From assembly GCA_943737045.1 (NCBI GenBank), contig CALSFV010000220.1:1240001-1304000 (forward strand): a DNA stretch of 64,000 nt, in the 5' to 3' direction. The position numbers and the translations under genes are program-made. Source of the DNA: Parapristionchus giblindavisi (taxonomy: Eukaryota > Nematoda > Chromadorea > Rhabditida > Diplogasteridae). Numbering within the stretch: the stretch's first letter is position 1; every line of letters starts with the position of its first letter. Positions 22,561 through 36,700 of this stretch are shown in pieces. The notes beneath the pieces were generated by a model that was given only the letters and a program-made list of their open reading frames with translations, was not told the origin of the DNA and did not search any database.

Positions 22561-23889
22561 CTGTCTAAATGTACCTCTATAATCGTCCGAACAATACTTT
22601 CTTTTTCTTCCCTCGTTCTTCTCACTCAAATCGAGTTCATTTCTTCTTCGCCGTGGTTAAACATCCATTCCTTGATCCATGATTACCTGTCCCATAGAGA
22701 TCATCTCTCCCTTGGTACACTCCAAAGATCACTTCTATGAATATGTCCTATTGCTCAAATCAGGCGGGTTGAACATCGTTTGCACTTATAAAATTAGCAT
22801 GCTTTCATAGACGACTAGTCATTATCACTATTGAATTCTCGTCCTGATCTTCTCATATCGCAATCAATTGAACTCCTTGTTGACCCTATATTAAATATTA
22901 ATCAGTAATCTCATCTTAGGTAGAAGAGTGATAGAAAGGGGGGGATAGAGAGATAGAGATATTAACCAACCACCTGCTGATCAAGTATACCTCCCACTGT
23001 GACATATTCTCATATCAAAGACGTTCCTCCTTACGTGTATACTATAATTTACATAAGGCGAACGATCCTTCCCATTTGGCTTCGAGTACTGTAAACCATG
23101 AGGATTAGCCGATTTAAAGAAAGGAAAGCTATAAGACTATTTTTGCTAACAGTGTTAAATCTTAAAATATTTTCGGGGTGTCAAAGACTATTAATCTATG
23201 ATTATACATAACTGATTGTTAGATCAGTAAGCTGAGCGTAATCATAGATTGTATTTGGTTCAAGATCCAGTGAACACTGCTCACCTACCACCTTCTCTCA
23301 CCTTTACCTTTCATTAGCTCTACTCATTCTATTCTCCTTGACTAGTTTCAACCATTATGCCCACTCAACCATGTGTCTAATCCCTCCCCCCCTCATGTTG
23401 CTCGATGGTATCGCTAACTGTTCATACAGTGTTTACTCTCTTTTTCGTTCTTCTGCTTCTTCTCCTCCACTAAATTACCAGTCCAAAGTGAACGATATTC
23501 TTGTACACCGAAAAGATTAATTCCAATACGAACAATAAACCTCTAGATCTCCTACAGCGTTTTTTTTCCTTTAAGCAACACTGTTTGTGCTACTGTTACA
23601 CTCATGTTTTACCAGTATACTAGACGTGAGAGAGGCTCCCATGAGAGTATTTCAAGTATGTTTCAATTCACTTCATATATCTCTGCAAATTCGCTTTCTC
23701 ACTAATAGTTCATTTTCTGTTCATTTCTAATAAAAGTTTATGTTCATAAAAAATCCTAGGATTATATTTAGACATCGCTCGGGTTACCCTTGAGAGTGAT
23801 TGGCTCAGTGTCATCAAATCTGTACAAGAGGAAGTATCGAATGAACTCTATAGTAGTAGTCGAAAGGCTACAAACTTTCGAGGACTCCC

Positions 23890-24005
23890 TATCCCCTGTC
23901 TCTCCCTCCCCTCTCTCTCCCTCTCTCTCCCTCTCTCTCTATCTCTCTCTCCCTTCCCTTCTCTCCCTCTCCCCCCCTCTCTCCTCCCTATCTCCCCCCC
24001 CCCCT
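23890..24005. repeat. CT/CCCT-rich microsatellite and C run
   Basis: Pyrimidine-only stretch of CTCTCC units ending in 11 C. A further CT block lies at 24181-24300. Confidence 0.9.
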
Positions 24006-24869
24006 AACTCTCGCCTTTCTTCCTGGGTGCTTCTTCTTTTTGTGTCCTCCTCCTCCCGATGGCTACTCTATTCAAACACAAAGACGACTACGTGAGATGG
24101 AGAGGGACAACCGATCGTGGTTTGTAAGTCAAGACGAATGAGAGAGTACCACCACCGCATACTTCCGGACAGCAAGTCACTTTCTCTCTCTCTCTTTCTT
24201 TTCTCTCCTCCGTCTTTATCATCCTCTCGTTTCTCTTATTCTCACTCCCTCTCTCTGTGTCTCTCTCTCTCTCTATCACGACTCTCCCATTCTCTCCCCC
24301 GCTTAACTTTTCTTGTTCTCTTGCGTGAGGATCAAGTTCCGCAATTAGGCCATATTCGATTGGTTCCTATTCGGCAATAGATAAGAACATCATTATCTTT
24401 TTGTATGCTTCTACTAGTGTCTCGTTCATCTCTTCTTTGACATTGCAACAGAGATGAAAAGCATCTAGCAATAGAAATACATAAACTTGGTACTGCGATT
24501 TGCCTAATAAGAACAAAAACTAACAAAAAACTTGAAAAATTATTCAGACTCAATCAAAAATTTTGATTCCTATGGTGCACTGAACCCTCCAAAAAAAACT
24601 AACGTGCACCAATATATTTTTTATTGTTTTTTTTTGCAAAATTAATTAATCAATGCGCATTCATTCGATTTCTTCATTTGTTTGGTTCTAATTGCCATGT
24701 CTTGAATTTCGCGATTCCTCGCGTTTCCTAAGAACCATTTGAAAGACAAGAACATAAACCACTGGGGGAGAAATACTAGTAGTCACTCTATCTCTCCATC
24801 TCCTGAACCATTTACGGGGACGAGACCATAAAAAAGGATGAAGCAATGAATGAAAGGGGATTGGTTGGA

Positions 24870-24900
24870 AGAAGATAGATAGATAGATAGATAGATAGAT
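24870..24900. repeat. (GATA)n microsatellite
   Basis: About seven tandem GATA units. Confidence 0.95.
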
Positions 24901-25379
24901 GAGTCCTATGGAATGATGACCCCAATCTTATTTCTTATGCACGATTCTTCATCATCATTTCGGTAGCGCGCACGTCTTATTATTATTATTGGAGCCAGAC
25001 TCGAATTTTACTTTATAAATTACATGTGATAGCAATATAATTTTTCCAAAAAACTATATTTTTGATTTGTGCATGCTATAAATCTAATGTATAAAAAACA
25101 TCAGCATATTTATCGTTTATTTAATTTTATTTTGTAATTTGCTTCTTAATACTTTCCTACTTCATTCTCACTCTATCACTGGCTTTAGTTCTCTGATCTA
25201 CCTTCTAATGTACCTCAATATTTATTTCGTTGTCTCTCAAAATGTGCCTCTTTTCCCATGATCTCATCTTCCATACGCTTTTTCATGTACTTCATATCCC
25301 TTCACAGCTAATCCGTCTGCATCCTCTCAATTGTTAAGAGCGGACATGTCTAACAATGACCAGATGCCATGAAAAGTGT

Positions 25380-25430
25380 GGGAGAGAGGAGGAGGAGAGG
25401 GGGGGGGGGGTAAAGGGGAGAGATGGAAGA

Positions 25431-25489
<59 letters not shown>

Positions 25490-25490
25490 T
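25380..25490. repeat. Poly-G run and (GA)n microsatellite
   Basis: 12 G at about 25399-25410 followed by a purine-only (GA)n tract. Confidence 0.95.
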
Positions 25491-27596
25491 ACAAGGCCAG
25501 TCTTGTTATTTGAATCGCTCCGATAATACTAGCGATTTACTTCATTTCATGGTGGAGTTTATGTACCTCTATTCACTTATTTTTTGAGCTATCGGTTTTG
25601 CTTAATCTTCGCTCTTCTCATTTTAATGCAAATAGTTGAGCCTTAATCTTCTGACTACAGTAATGGAATACAATAGCTAAACATCTTGACTAGTGTTATC
25701 TTGTGGCTTCAGTAGGTATATCCTCGACTGCCGTTTGTTGCAGCAAAAGAGTTCGGCCATCATTATCTTGGGTTGATGTGCCTACGCCACTTGTCTACCG
25801 CATTCGTTATATTTAAACGAACAGGCTGTAATCTGTAATCCTGGTACACGCTAGCTAATTCTATCGCAATCCAACATAAGAGCTGGCAATAATAATTGGT
25901 CGATGGTCGGTCAGGGTAAGGGAATGATGAGTCACAACCAGAGCCACTCTTCATAAGGAAATTGGCGGAGGAAGGAATGAGTAAGGGAGGAGGAGAGATA
26001 AGCTCAGGGTCAACTCGTTTCATTGTCTGATCTACGGTTAGAACGAGTCCATTTCTCTTCTTCGTCACTCACACACTAAAACATTCCTTTTAATAATTCT
26101 TGGACACGTTCTCAATTAATAAATATCCTCAAGATTAGCTAGGAAGAATGGTAATCGAATCGTAATATGAGATGCCGCGTATCTTGTCCTACTGAGCAAG
26201 TGTGTTGATTATTCTTCAATCGAACTGACGTTAAAAATACGCGAACTGATCAGAAATGAAGCAGGGCGTGAGAAGGTGCAAAAACTGTGATGTCTTTCTT
26301 TTTTTTTCTCTGCGCAACTTTTCGACAAAGCATCGCCCAATCGAATCGACATAAAAGTATCCCAAAATAGTTCTTCAACCTCTTACTCTCGTTGTTTCCA
26401 TGGAGAAAATAGACAGGAAGATCGAGCCATTACTCCAACCATATTTTTGTCTCTCCAGCTCTCACTTTTATTGCTTCATTCGCTCACTAAAATTTTCGAA
26501 TGAATATCATATTCGGGTAGCTATTATTGGGACTTGCTCATTTACTATTTTACATTATTGATGTATAATATGTTATACTTTTTTTAAAATAAATATCATT
26601 CTTAGTTCATGGTACTATCTTCCTCTTCTTTTCTGACCTTCTCAAGTCTCTTTGATATGCGTGAATAGTTCACATGACTCCTCTTTTCTTGCTTCTTCAT
26701 CTCATGAATAATGTGCAGTCTCTATAAAATATAATTTGTGAGTGAGAAGAGGCGTCGTTCTATAGGCTAAGAGTGACTATATCTCACCAATCATACTTCT
26801 ATACATACTGCATCGATTCGTACATTTATTTACTTAATTAATCATAACAAAAAGAATTGGGTGAAAAGAATCTGTTTTGTTATAAGATCGGCAAACGCAA
26901 CTTCATAAATATCCCGGGCATATCATGCAGTTTTTCTCTATATCTCGAGTTTAAAACACAAAGCAACTAAACGATACGAAGATAGCATTTAGATACCAGA
27001 GGTTTGAAAGTTTCCTCCCCAATTCTTTTCTTTATTCTGGAGCAGAGAATGGAAACTTTTACTGCTCTGGCTTATTCGAATTGCTTCTTGCTATCTATTA
27101 CCGAGTATCAAAAGTTTTTTTCGTTTCAACTTCGTTTTCGTTTGATCACATAATGTGGTCTAAAGTCTTGAAAAGGAAAAAAATGACTCAAAAGAGGAGT
27201 GCTTCTAAATGTCGAGAGCATTATTGTTTTCTTATTATGAACAAAATATTACGGTATTATCGACTGTATATTAGTGGCTATATTTCTTCTAGACCCTTCT
27301 ACTCTATCAAGATCTGTCTTCCTCCCTCTATTCGTTCACCGCCCGCTATACAAACCTTATCCTCGTTGTATCTGACTATCAAGATCTTCTCACTCATTCA
27401 AAACGAGACCTCCCATTACTCATTCATTCATATGATCTTCATGCTCTTTACTTTCTATTAGATGTTATTCTATCTAAATGTATTAGATACTTATCTTGCA
27501 ATATTTTCATGCATATCAATCCCATGGAAGAAAATAAATGTAAATATTGAGGCCTAAAAGAAGTTTATATGCGTGTGAGCACGAGATAGATGTATT

Positions 27597-27768
27597 ACAC
27601 TGAGAACAAAGTTACCTGGCAAATCATTACTCTACCCTGGCAAGCGATTACCCCAAATTTTGAATTCAGCGAAAGGAATTCAACGGCTGAATTCAACATT
27701 TGGTGTAATCGTTTGCCAATGTAGTGTATAGGGGTAACGATTTGCCAGGTAAATTTGCTCTCAGTGTG
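27597..27768. mobile_element. Foldback MITE with ACACTGAGARCAAA ends
   Basis: A 172-bp inverted repeat: the left end is ACACTGAGAACAAAGTTACC and the right end is near-complementary, with an inner GAATTC-containing hairpin. Confidence 0.85.
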
Positions 27769-29094
27769 CTTGTTTTTTAATGAAAATATTGTTTTTGCTG
27801 CACACTAACATTTGATAACGGCGCTGGCAGCAAATACTGGAATTAATTTTTTTATAATTACTGTATACTGTTTCTGACTTAAGAGACTTCCATCATCGTA
27901 TCTTCTTCACAGTAGTCCTTATCAATTCTCAAGTGTCCCCTCCTCAATTCTATCCATCCCATATAGGAAGTAGTAGGCGCTTTTCTCACTCTCCGAGTGG
28001 ACACTCTCTCTGATGCTTGATTGAGGGTCAGTGTCTTCGAGGGGAGGACGAGAGAGAGAGAGAGGGTATGATTCTTGGCGGGGAGTGCGCAAGAATTCGT
28101 TCTTCTCCTCTTTGATCTAATCTACTTCTATTCTATTGAGAGTTTCCTCTGTGTTCACTGATTTAGAGACACAGACGCAAGACACTACTGCTAACTTTCA
28201 ATTTGAATCCCTCTCCCGCTCCGTCATCTCATGACTCCCTCCATTTATTATTTCCTGTCCATGTCTATCATGGCTGTAAATCAGTCACTCCTGTCTCCTT
28301 CACATCCCTACACGGCTTATTTCCTTATATATTGTAGTGTATCGTTCAACCTCCGTCGTATCGATATGTACTTTTTTGCTTCTTGAATCTATATTTTTTC
28401 TATCTTATAAATTGACAAATTCCCTTATTGTTAGTATTAACGCATTCTCTATACAAAAAGACTGAAACCAATGAGGTATGGAGTGTTTCGGTTGACAGGA
28501 AAGATCATACAAATAGAACTATCGAACACGTTTTCCTTATTTACCCAGCATGAAATAGGATGAAGATGGATAAGAGAGGGATGGGGACAAAGGGTCTTCT
28601 TCTTTTTCTTTTCTTTGGATCATTTGCTCATGCTTGCTCTTAGCTAAACCTATCTATTGATACTCCAAATTTAGCAAGTGCAACCAGTCTGTTAAACAAG
28701 TTGCACTATCTGCTTGCTATAATTTTCCTGAAATTAATAAAAATCCCGAAATACTGAAACCATTGATAGAAGTTCACTGTTTCCATGTCGCCCAAGAAAT
28801 TTTTGCTTTGACTGTTATCGTTTTCTACGGAAAGTTCATGTCTTCTAATCATATAATACTGGGAATAAGCGCTCTCCATATGCCATAACCTCAAAATGCC
28901 ACCATCTCTAAGACCATATTCCCATGTGCCGTGGCACAGTTCCAGTTCACTGTTGCTCACTCTCTCATTCCCTCTATTAGAGGTTCCAAATTAGCCATAC
29001 CAGAGTGATTCCATTAAGGGGTATCCGCTCAAAACACAAACAATATACTTAAAGTAGCGAAGGCGGTGTGCGTTATTTTTGCCTTTCTGTGTTT

Positions 29095-31321
29095 TTAAGA
29101 GACCGGCTCGGTAAGACTCGAGCATGGTCCGGACATTCGCCAAGACTTTCGATCTGGGGCTCAATACTTTCATCATAGACACATACCGGGGGGAGACCGA
29201 AGAAAGTTATAGTGAAAATGCCCTTAGGCTCAAACCCGGCTCACATATGTCACATAAAGTAAAAAATTGAAAAATTCATAACTTTTCAATCGTGATAGCT
29301 AGGACTTTTATTTCTTTTTAATGGTGAATAACATGTCATGCACTCTTATAAAGACAGCTGAGCAATAATATCATATCGTTCTGAATATGTTTTTTCGTGT
29401 TTGATTTTCATATTTTTCTTCTTCTATCCTCGTTGAATAGATTCTGCAAGTAATGACATAGTGCACATTGTAGCCCTGACGATTGTGTACATGGTGGTCA
29501 CATTCCCTTGGCCAGCCAACATTTCGCAGGCATCGAGAATTGCAACCAAATGTGAGAAATCTGAAAATTGCAAAAATCGAAAATTAAATTTCTTGCAATT
29601 CGCAGGAGTAAGAGTTAGCTTCATAATGTCATTTTACTCGTAGTGGTTCGCATACACAGAAAAAATATACAAATAGACTCAGGCTACATTTTTAAAAAAT
29701 TTCAAAAATAACTATTTTATTTATATTTTTTCAACCCCCACATTGAATCAACCGTCAAGGCAAATTGATTCATATAGCGGATGGGAGCTGATGCATGTAC
29801 GTTTGCGAAAACAACTGCCACGTAAAGAATCGTCGTTTCGCAGATCTCGAAATTATTTATTTTAATTATCAAACTTGAAAATTTATATGTTTATTTCATA
29901 TAAATCGGTTGGAAGGTAGCGTACTGCATCCAAAGCTGTACCATTTTTATCAGTAGGAGTATACGGTATTGAACTACCGTAATCGCCAGGAATCGCGAAC
30001 TGATTTTTTTTATAGTCGACTCATGATTCTCAACCATGACCCGGGGTTCATGGTTGAGAATGGCTGAGGTCGAAAAATTCATGACGATCCCAGACCAAAT
30101 ACTATGTGGCATTATATCAATAGTGAGCCAACTTATTTTTTTCTGGATACAGTAACCCGAAGTTCCGTAATCTAACTACCGTACCCTATAATAACATGGT
30201 GAAATTCTCGGGAAATTCACGTGTGTGCTTTACGATTACGGAACTTCGGGTTACTGTATCCAGAAAAATATAAGTTGGCTCACTATTGATATAATGCCAC
30301 ATAGTATTTGGTCTGGGATCATCATGAATTTTTCGACATCAGTCATTCTCAACCATGAACCCCGGGTCATGGTTGAGAATCATGGGTCGACTGAAAAAAA
30401 AATCAGTTCGCGATTCCTGACGATTACGGTAGGCGAATACCGTGCACTACTACTGATAACAATGGTACAACATTGGTTGTCATACGCCACCTTCCAACCG
30501 ATTTATATGAAATAAACATATAAATTTTCAAGTTTGATAATTAAAATAAATAAATTCGAGATCTGCGAAACGACGATTCTTTACGTGGCAGTTGTTTTCG
30601 CAAACGTACATGCATCAGCTACCATCCACCATATGAATCAACTTGCCTTGACGGTTGACTCAATGTGGGGGTTGAAAAAATATAAATAAAATAATTATTT
30701 TTGAAATTTTTTTAAAATGTAGCCTGAGTCTATTTGTATATTTTTTTCTGTGTATGCGCATCACTACGAGTAAAATGACATTATGAAGCTAACTCTTACT
30801 CCTGCGAATTGCAAGAAATTTAATTTTCGATTTTTGCAATTTTCAGATTTCTCACATTTGGTTGCAATTCTCGATGCCTGCGAAATGTTGGCTGGCCAAG
30901 GGAATGTGACCACCATGTACACAATCGTCAGGGCTACAATGTGCACTATGTCATTACTTGCAGAAACTATTCAACGAGGATAGAAGAAGAAAAATATGAA
31001 AATCAAACACGAAAAAACATATTCAGAACGATATGATATTATTGCTCAGCTGTCTTTATAAGAGTGCATGACATGCTATTCACCATTAAAAAGAAATAAA
31101 AGTGCTAGCTATCACGATTGAAAAGTTATGATTTTTTCAATTTTTTACTTTATGTGACATATGTGAGCCGGGTTTGAGCCTAAGGGCATTTTCACTATAA
31201 CTTTCATCGGTCTCCCCCCGGTATGTGTCTATGATGAAAGTATTGAGCCCCAGATCGAAAGTCTTGGCGAATGTCCGGCAGGGGGTCAAAATGCTCGAGT
31301 CTTACCGAGCCGGTCTCTTAA
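29095..31321. mobile_element. 2.2-kb TTAA-flanked near-perfect palindrome
   Basis: Ends TTAAGAGACCGGCTCGGTAA and its complement, each at a TTAA site. The two arms of about 1.1 kb are near-identical inverted copies meeting at about 30208, with a short unpaired centre. Mirror-image open frames of 60-66 codons occur in both arms (29424-29643 and 30764-30983); none resembles a known protein. Such an element would form a giant hairpin. TTAA targeting suggests a piggyBac-type mover, by inference. Confidence 0.88.
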
Positions 31322-31639
31322 CAACCTCCACACATAAATTATTAACCACGAAAAATGAAAATGAAGTTTAACTTGTTGCCTTTTTCCCCATGTTTCTTGT
31401 TAAACCTGTACAGTTATTTCGATTTAAGTGATCGTGTGTGGTCTTCCTCTTTAGGTCTTTCTAGTCTTATCCTCTCTTCTTTCTTTTCTCCTTTTCCCTC
31501 TTCATTCCTTCTTTGTTCACTGCACCCTCGTAAATTGTTGCGATATGCCGGAAAAGTAGTGAAGACGAGACATGGAGAGGGAGACAGAGAAAGAAAGAGA
31601 AGAATGAAATAGTAGAGAAGTAGTTGTACAAAGAATGGG

Positions 31640-31738
31640 ATTGACTGTTGAGAACATGAAGAAAGAGAGAGGGAGAGGGAGAAAGAGAGGGACAGAGAGA
31701 GAGAGAAAGAGAGACGGAGAGAGAGAGAGAGAGAGATC
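31640..31738. repeat. (GA)n microsatellite
   Basis: Purine-rich GAGAGG/GAGA units. Confidence 0.9.
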
Positions 31739-31939
31739 TTCTCCATCTCCGAACTCCCCTCAGGGACTCCTTCGTGTGTCCGTCGCAGTTATTAGCTCGG
31801 CGCTCAATGATGTTTTTGAGTGGACCGAATGGACATTATACCGGAACATTCATATTGAATAAAGAAGAAGAGAGGGAGATATTTAGATCTTAGAAATGAA
31901 CACGGCTTAAGTAACAACAGATTTTATCATATGCGGTGT

Positions 31940-32152
31940 TAAAATCTTGGAAAAGTAGATGAAAAAGTGAAAAGTAGTGTTAATTTTTTGACTGTAAAAG
32001 TAGGTGGAAAAGTAGTAATCCAACTCTCGCGTAAGGGGTTTTTATTTTAAAAGTTTGTCAATTAAGAAGATACGCTACTTTTCCAACTACTTTTCCAATC
32101 ACAAAATTAACACTACCTTTCACTTTTCCATCTACTTTTCCAAGATTTTAAA
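31940..32152. mobile_element. Foldback MITE, AAAATCTTGGAAAAGTAG arms
   Basis: A 213-bp inverted repeat; the arms contain repeated GGAAAAGTAG words. It is preceded by GCGGTGTT, resembling the ends of the 8652 family. Confidence 0.8.
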
Positions 32153-33310
32153 CCCACAATAGTTGTTCTTCAATTCGTTCACGTATCTTCCGGTATCCTC
32201 CTTCTATCTCTCTCTCACCTCCCAAGCTTTATTTTGATTGAGAGAGAGTAGCAGAAGCCCCATATCAGTGTCGCCCATCAATCTTCTTTTTCTCTCCTCT
32301 CCACTAGCCATTATTTCCCTAAGACTCTACTTTTGGGCCTTTCTCAATTTTTCAAATCATACCACTTTTATTGAACAGTGAAATGCACATGATCCCTTCT
32401 TCATCTCCTGCATAGAACAGAATGAACACTAATAGTCTAATCATTCTTTTAGCTTCGAGCATCCCCTCTATTCTATTATTATTCCATTCATCTTCTTTTC
32501 ATTAGTATCATTAGTCTTGACGAACAAAGGCCCTTCTTTTTCTATTATCTGCTCCGGTGACTTCTCTAAGACAATTCCGCTCATGAGTGGGTTAGTGGGA
32601 GGAGAAGGAGAGGTAGAAAAAGGGAGAGGGAGAGGGAGAGATAGAGGTAGAGAAAGAGATTATAGGAGAGAGATCGGCTGGCGGGAAAGCAAAGAACCAG
32701 AGTAATTGTGTCTACGATAGAGATGAATAGAGGAATAAGCGAATGGTTATTTCTTTTTTTCTCTACTACAAATAAAATATCTAATTAATATGTGATTGTT
32801 GCTATTCCTTCCCCCTTGATTCAGTCTAAACTAACCATAAATTAAGTCCCTTAACACCTTTTTACACTTAATCCCCCTACTCTTCTATAAAATCACATTA
32901 TAATGGTAATTGATCACAGCTCTAGGGTCATATGCCCATCACTTTAACTGCCTTCGCATTATCTTCCATAGCAATCATCATTTGTGATCACATTTCCCTA
33001 TAATAATGTTTTTTTTTTACGTTTTTAACTATTATATATTTCTTTTATAATATTATTACAGTATATTAATTCATTATCAGGGTCATATATCGATCATCGT
33101 GTTATCTTTGACTAAGATACTTATTTATTTCTGTTGTCTTCATCAATGTCCACTGAGAGGATTCTCTACAATGCATGATATGTCACCGTCCATTCTCGTC
33201 TTTGTCCTTTTCATTCTCTATCACTCCCCCCTTCCTCTCCATCTCCCCCCCCCCCCCCTCTCCCCCTCCTCAATTCTCGCATCTCTAAATTCCTTATCTT
33301 CATTACAGTG
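32153..33310. other. Upstream region of the cysteine-rich protein gene
   Basis: No exon recognised. It contains GA-rich DNA at 32600-32660 and a run of 14 C at about 33245-33258, 50 bp upstream of the gene's acceptor. The promoter presumably lies here; no motif is clear. Confidence 0.4.
33301..33310 (+). promoter_or_regulatory. Probable trans-splice acceptor at start codon
   Basis: CATTACAG followed by TG and ATG. In nematodes an acceptor this close to the start codon is typical of spliced-leader addition; a 5' untranslated intron is the alternative. Confidence 0.45.
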
Positions 33311-33734
33311 ATGACCCTGTCATCTCTCCATCTGTTACCATTCCTTCTTCTTCTTCTTTTCTTCTCAACCGTAGCTGAATCCATCAAATGTCACTCATGT
33401 CTCACTCACTGCAAGCTCATCGGAACTAAGGTATGCCATTTTTTTTGCCTAGACCATCGAAAAATATCTGATCGAGAGGTATTTTTTATCAATTTGAAAG
33501 ATTTCTGAACAAAATAAAAATGTATTATAAATAGCTGCGTAATCATTTTGATGGATTACAAGGGTTTCTTTATCAATCATAGTGTAGCATCTGCAAGTAA
33601 TATTAAACCAATGGTTTCGTGAATGTTCATTGAATCCTGTCTTATAGTCTAATAGGTGAAGTCGTCATGGTCAAGATTGATTTGAAATTGCTGATGAGAG
33701 ACAATTGATGTGTCTCTCTCTCCCTTCTCCCTCC

Positions 33735-33775
<41 letters not shown>

Positions 33776-36700
33776 CTCTCTCTCCTATCTCCACCTTCTC
33801 TCTCTCTCTCTCTCTCGATATGAAATAGAGATTGTTCATCAAAACGCCACAAGGTCAAAACGTCGCACAACACGAGCAGAAATCTAGCACTAATCTTGTC
33901 TTTGCATCTCCTCATATCCTCATACCCCCCCCCTTCGAAGAATGCCCCCGGGGCATCTCCTTATATAAGAGATAACATGCTTTTTGATCCAATTCTTGTC
34001 AAATTCCTCCTACACTTTTTTGAGATAAACATATCATGATGAATGACAAGATGTGATGAAAAGGAAGGAATTACATGTGAGGGCAGTGGACTCACATGAT
34101 ATATTACGAGTATTTTCTAGGACCATGAATTAATAACTAAAAAAGAAAGAAATAAGCATTGCATGTACTATGACGGTAAAGATACCAATATTACCAAAAT
34201 GATCATGTCGATAATGAATTAATTGTACAATTTAAATATATTATTTTTTAAAGAAATATTCATACAAAGTCATCATTCCAGATCGATGCTGATAAGTGCG
34301 ATTGCCTCAGTTCGAAGGACATGTGCGAAGGAACGGCGTGTTTCGCCAAAATAGAGATATTCCAAGACGAAAACACCGCCATTATGCAGGTTTATTTATT
34401 TTTGTTTTATGCACCCGTGAGACAGGTGCGACAGGAAATACAAGTAACAAAATAGCATGGTCTTGTGGAAGGTGACGGGGGTTACTTATCGATATCGATC
34501 GCTGGTATTCCACTAGTTTTGTATAATTTATTATGAAGACAACTCCAATCATTTTTATATTATCACCCTAAATGATAATATTTTGTTTCATTAACAAAGC
34601 TTTTACTCTAATAATATACTAATAATACTCTAATATTTTATTATCTATATACATACATTCTTGGTTTGGCATAGGGTAATTGATATCATCATCATTTGTC
34701 ATAACATTACAATAAATAAACATTCATTCCATTTACAGAAAGGTTGCATCTCCGATGTTCCTGGTGGTACAACCGGCTGTCAATACGCCTCCAACTCTGA
34801 GACCGTTCATTGTTTCTGTGAGGGAGACCGATGCAATAATAGACAAGCGGTTAGTCTTCATTCATTTTTTTTCTACAAGGAAAAGGCCTACCTTTTCTTA
34901 TCAGTTAAACCAGGTAAATTTGTACATTAGACAGCTTATATGGTAATAATTTGTTGTAGATACTGATCAATGCTTTTGACCAAGTTCAGAAAAAAACAGA
35001 GGCTTTTCTCAATTTTTTTATCGCAATCAAACATCTTCAATAGGTCAAATATTGTTCTCTCTCGATGGTGATAATGTTTGGATTGGTCTGTTCGCTGATC
35101 TTTGATAATGAATGCATTGGGATGTCTATCTATCATTTCCCTTGATCTTGGCACATGTGCTTGGACACTGGACCATACATAAATCGCAATAGTTAGAGAA
35201 AAGACAGGGACGAATATGGAAGGTGTCTGCTTCAAGTGGCACTTCATCATAATTAGAGAAAGAGTCGGTAAGATGAGAAAAGATAGAACAGAGAAGACGA
35301 TAGCTTGCACTCTCTATCAATCCACCTTGATTGCTCTCTTGTGACTAACAAATAAGGATTGAAAGTGGAACAGCAAGTTCTCAATTGAATCATTCACTGT
35401 AAATGAATCGGCTGGTGGACAATGAGGAAACATTCGATTAGTCAATTGGCAATGTAAGAATGATTTCAGCTAAACGATTACACTCCCACTCCCCTGCCTC
35501 AACTCGAATGTTGTGCTTGCTCAGAACGACATGGAGAACACTGTGCCAAGGATCAATGTCCGAGGAAGTGCAAGGGACACTATTGTGTCGTTGATTTTGA
35601 TGGACTTGAACAGGTATAATATAACATACATGTTAAATTACACGAATGAAGCAAAAGTGACAGCGTGGCATTTTTTATTGCTCTCTGAAGCAGAATGATA
35701 AGAACGTGATAAAATAAAAACAAGCAAAGATAATGTATTTTAACGATTATTAAGGGTTGCGGACTAGGTTTTCCTCGGCTGCAAAGCTTCCTCCGTATGC
35801 CAAAATACACAGACTGGCAAGGACAACCGATTTGTGCGAGGTACGAGTTCTGTAAAAATCGGCAAAAGCTTACGACCACGGTAGGGATCGAACCTACAAT
35901 CTTCTGCTCCGTAGGCAGACGCGTTATCCATTGCGCCACGCGGCCATGTTCTTAAGCACTACGAAACTGGCTTGGCTGCCTAGAGTGCTCGCATGTGCTA
36001 TTTACACACTGGCAGAGTAGATGTGCAGACAATTGGAATACACGATACATTTCAACTACACATTCTTTTCACGTCCTTTCAAAGTGTTCTATTCTTCTGA
36101 TATTGGTATTTCTCAACTGAAAAGTACGAATAGAATATTCATTCATAGATATTCGCAAGAATAATTTGAATAAAAGATAAAAAGTTAAGTTGACACCTAA
36201 TTTTAGATATGAGGCTACTCCAAGTACGGTCATGAATGGTTGTACCTGCACTAATCCTTCAGGAAACTGTAATGAGTTTGCGACAACTCGACAATATCAG
36301 GTAAGAAAATGTTGTAATTTAATTTTTCTTTTAATTCTTATTTAGATCTCTATCACAATTTTTCTTTTAAATTTACTGTATTATACCGTCAGTTGGCCGA
36401 ATTATGTCACATCTGATCAGGATTGCTCTAGACGCATTAGATGCGATCCACTTAATTAACTCTATCTTCTGAAAGTCTTCTTGAATTTTATTGCACTCGA
36501 AGTGCAATAAAATTCAAATTCAAAATTTAACTTGATGGCAATTTTGAAAATTACATTTGATTTATTCGAACCCTAGTCGCACTCATTTACACTCGTTATT
36601 TAATAATGCGTTGGCGTGATAATGCACCTATTGGCAAAATGATTATTCTTATAAGTCGATCCAAATATACTAGATTGATATACTTTATTTGACATTACAT

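Larger units (their letters stand above)
21904..28985. other. Long region without a recognised gene
   Basis: About 7 kb of AT-rich DNA broken by CT/GA microsatellites and poly-G/C runs. Open frames here that are rich in Ser-Leu or Arg-Glu are translations of (CT)n/(GA)n tracts. It could be intergenic or the inside of a large intron; nothing in the sequence decides this. Confidence 0.5.

Noticed and set aside
22065..24380. Several Ser/Leu- or Arg/Glu-rich open frames
   Set aside because: They translate CT/GA microsatellites and have no domains or splice context.
29424..30983. Identical open frames in both arms, taken as duplicated genes
   Set aside because: They mirror each other because of the palindrome; no known motif and no sign of codon-level selection could be seen.
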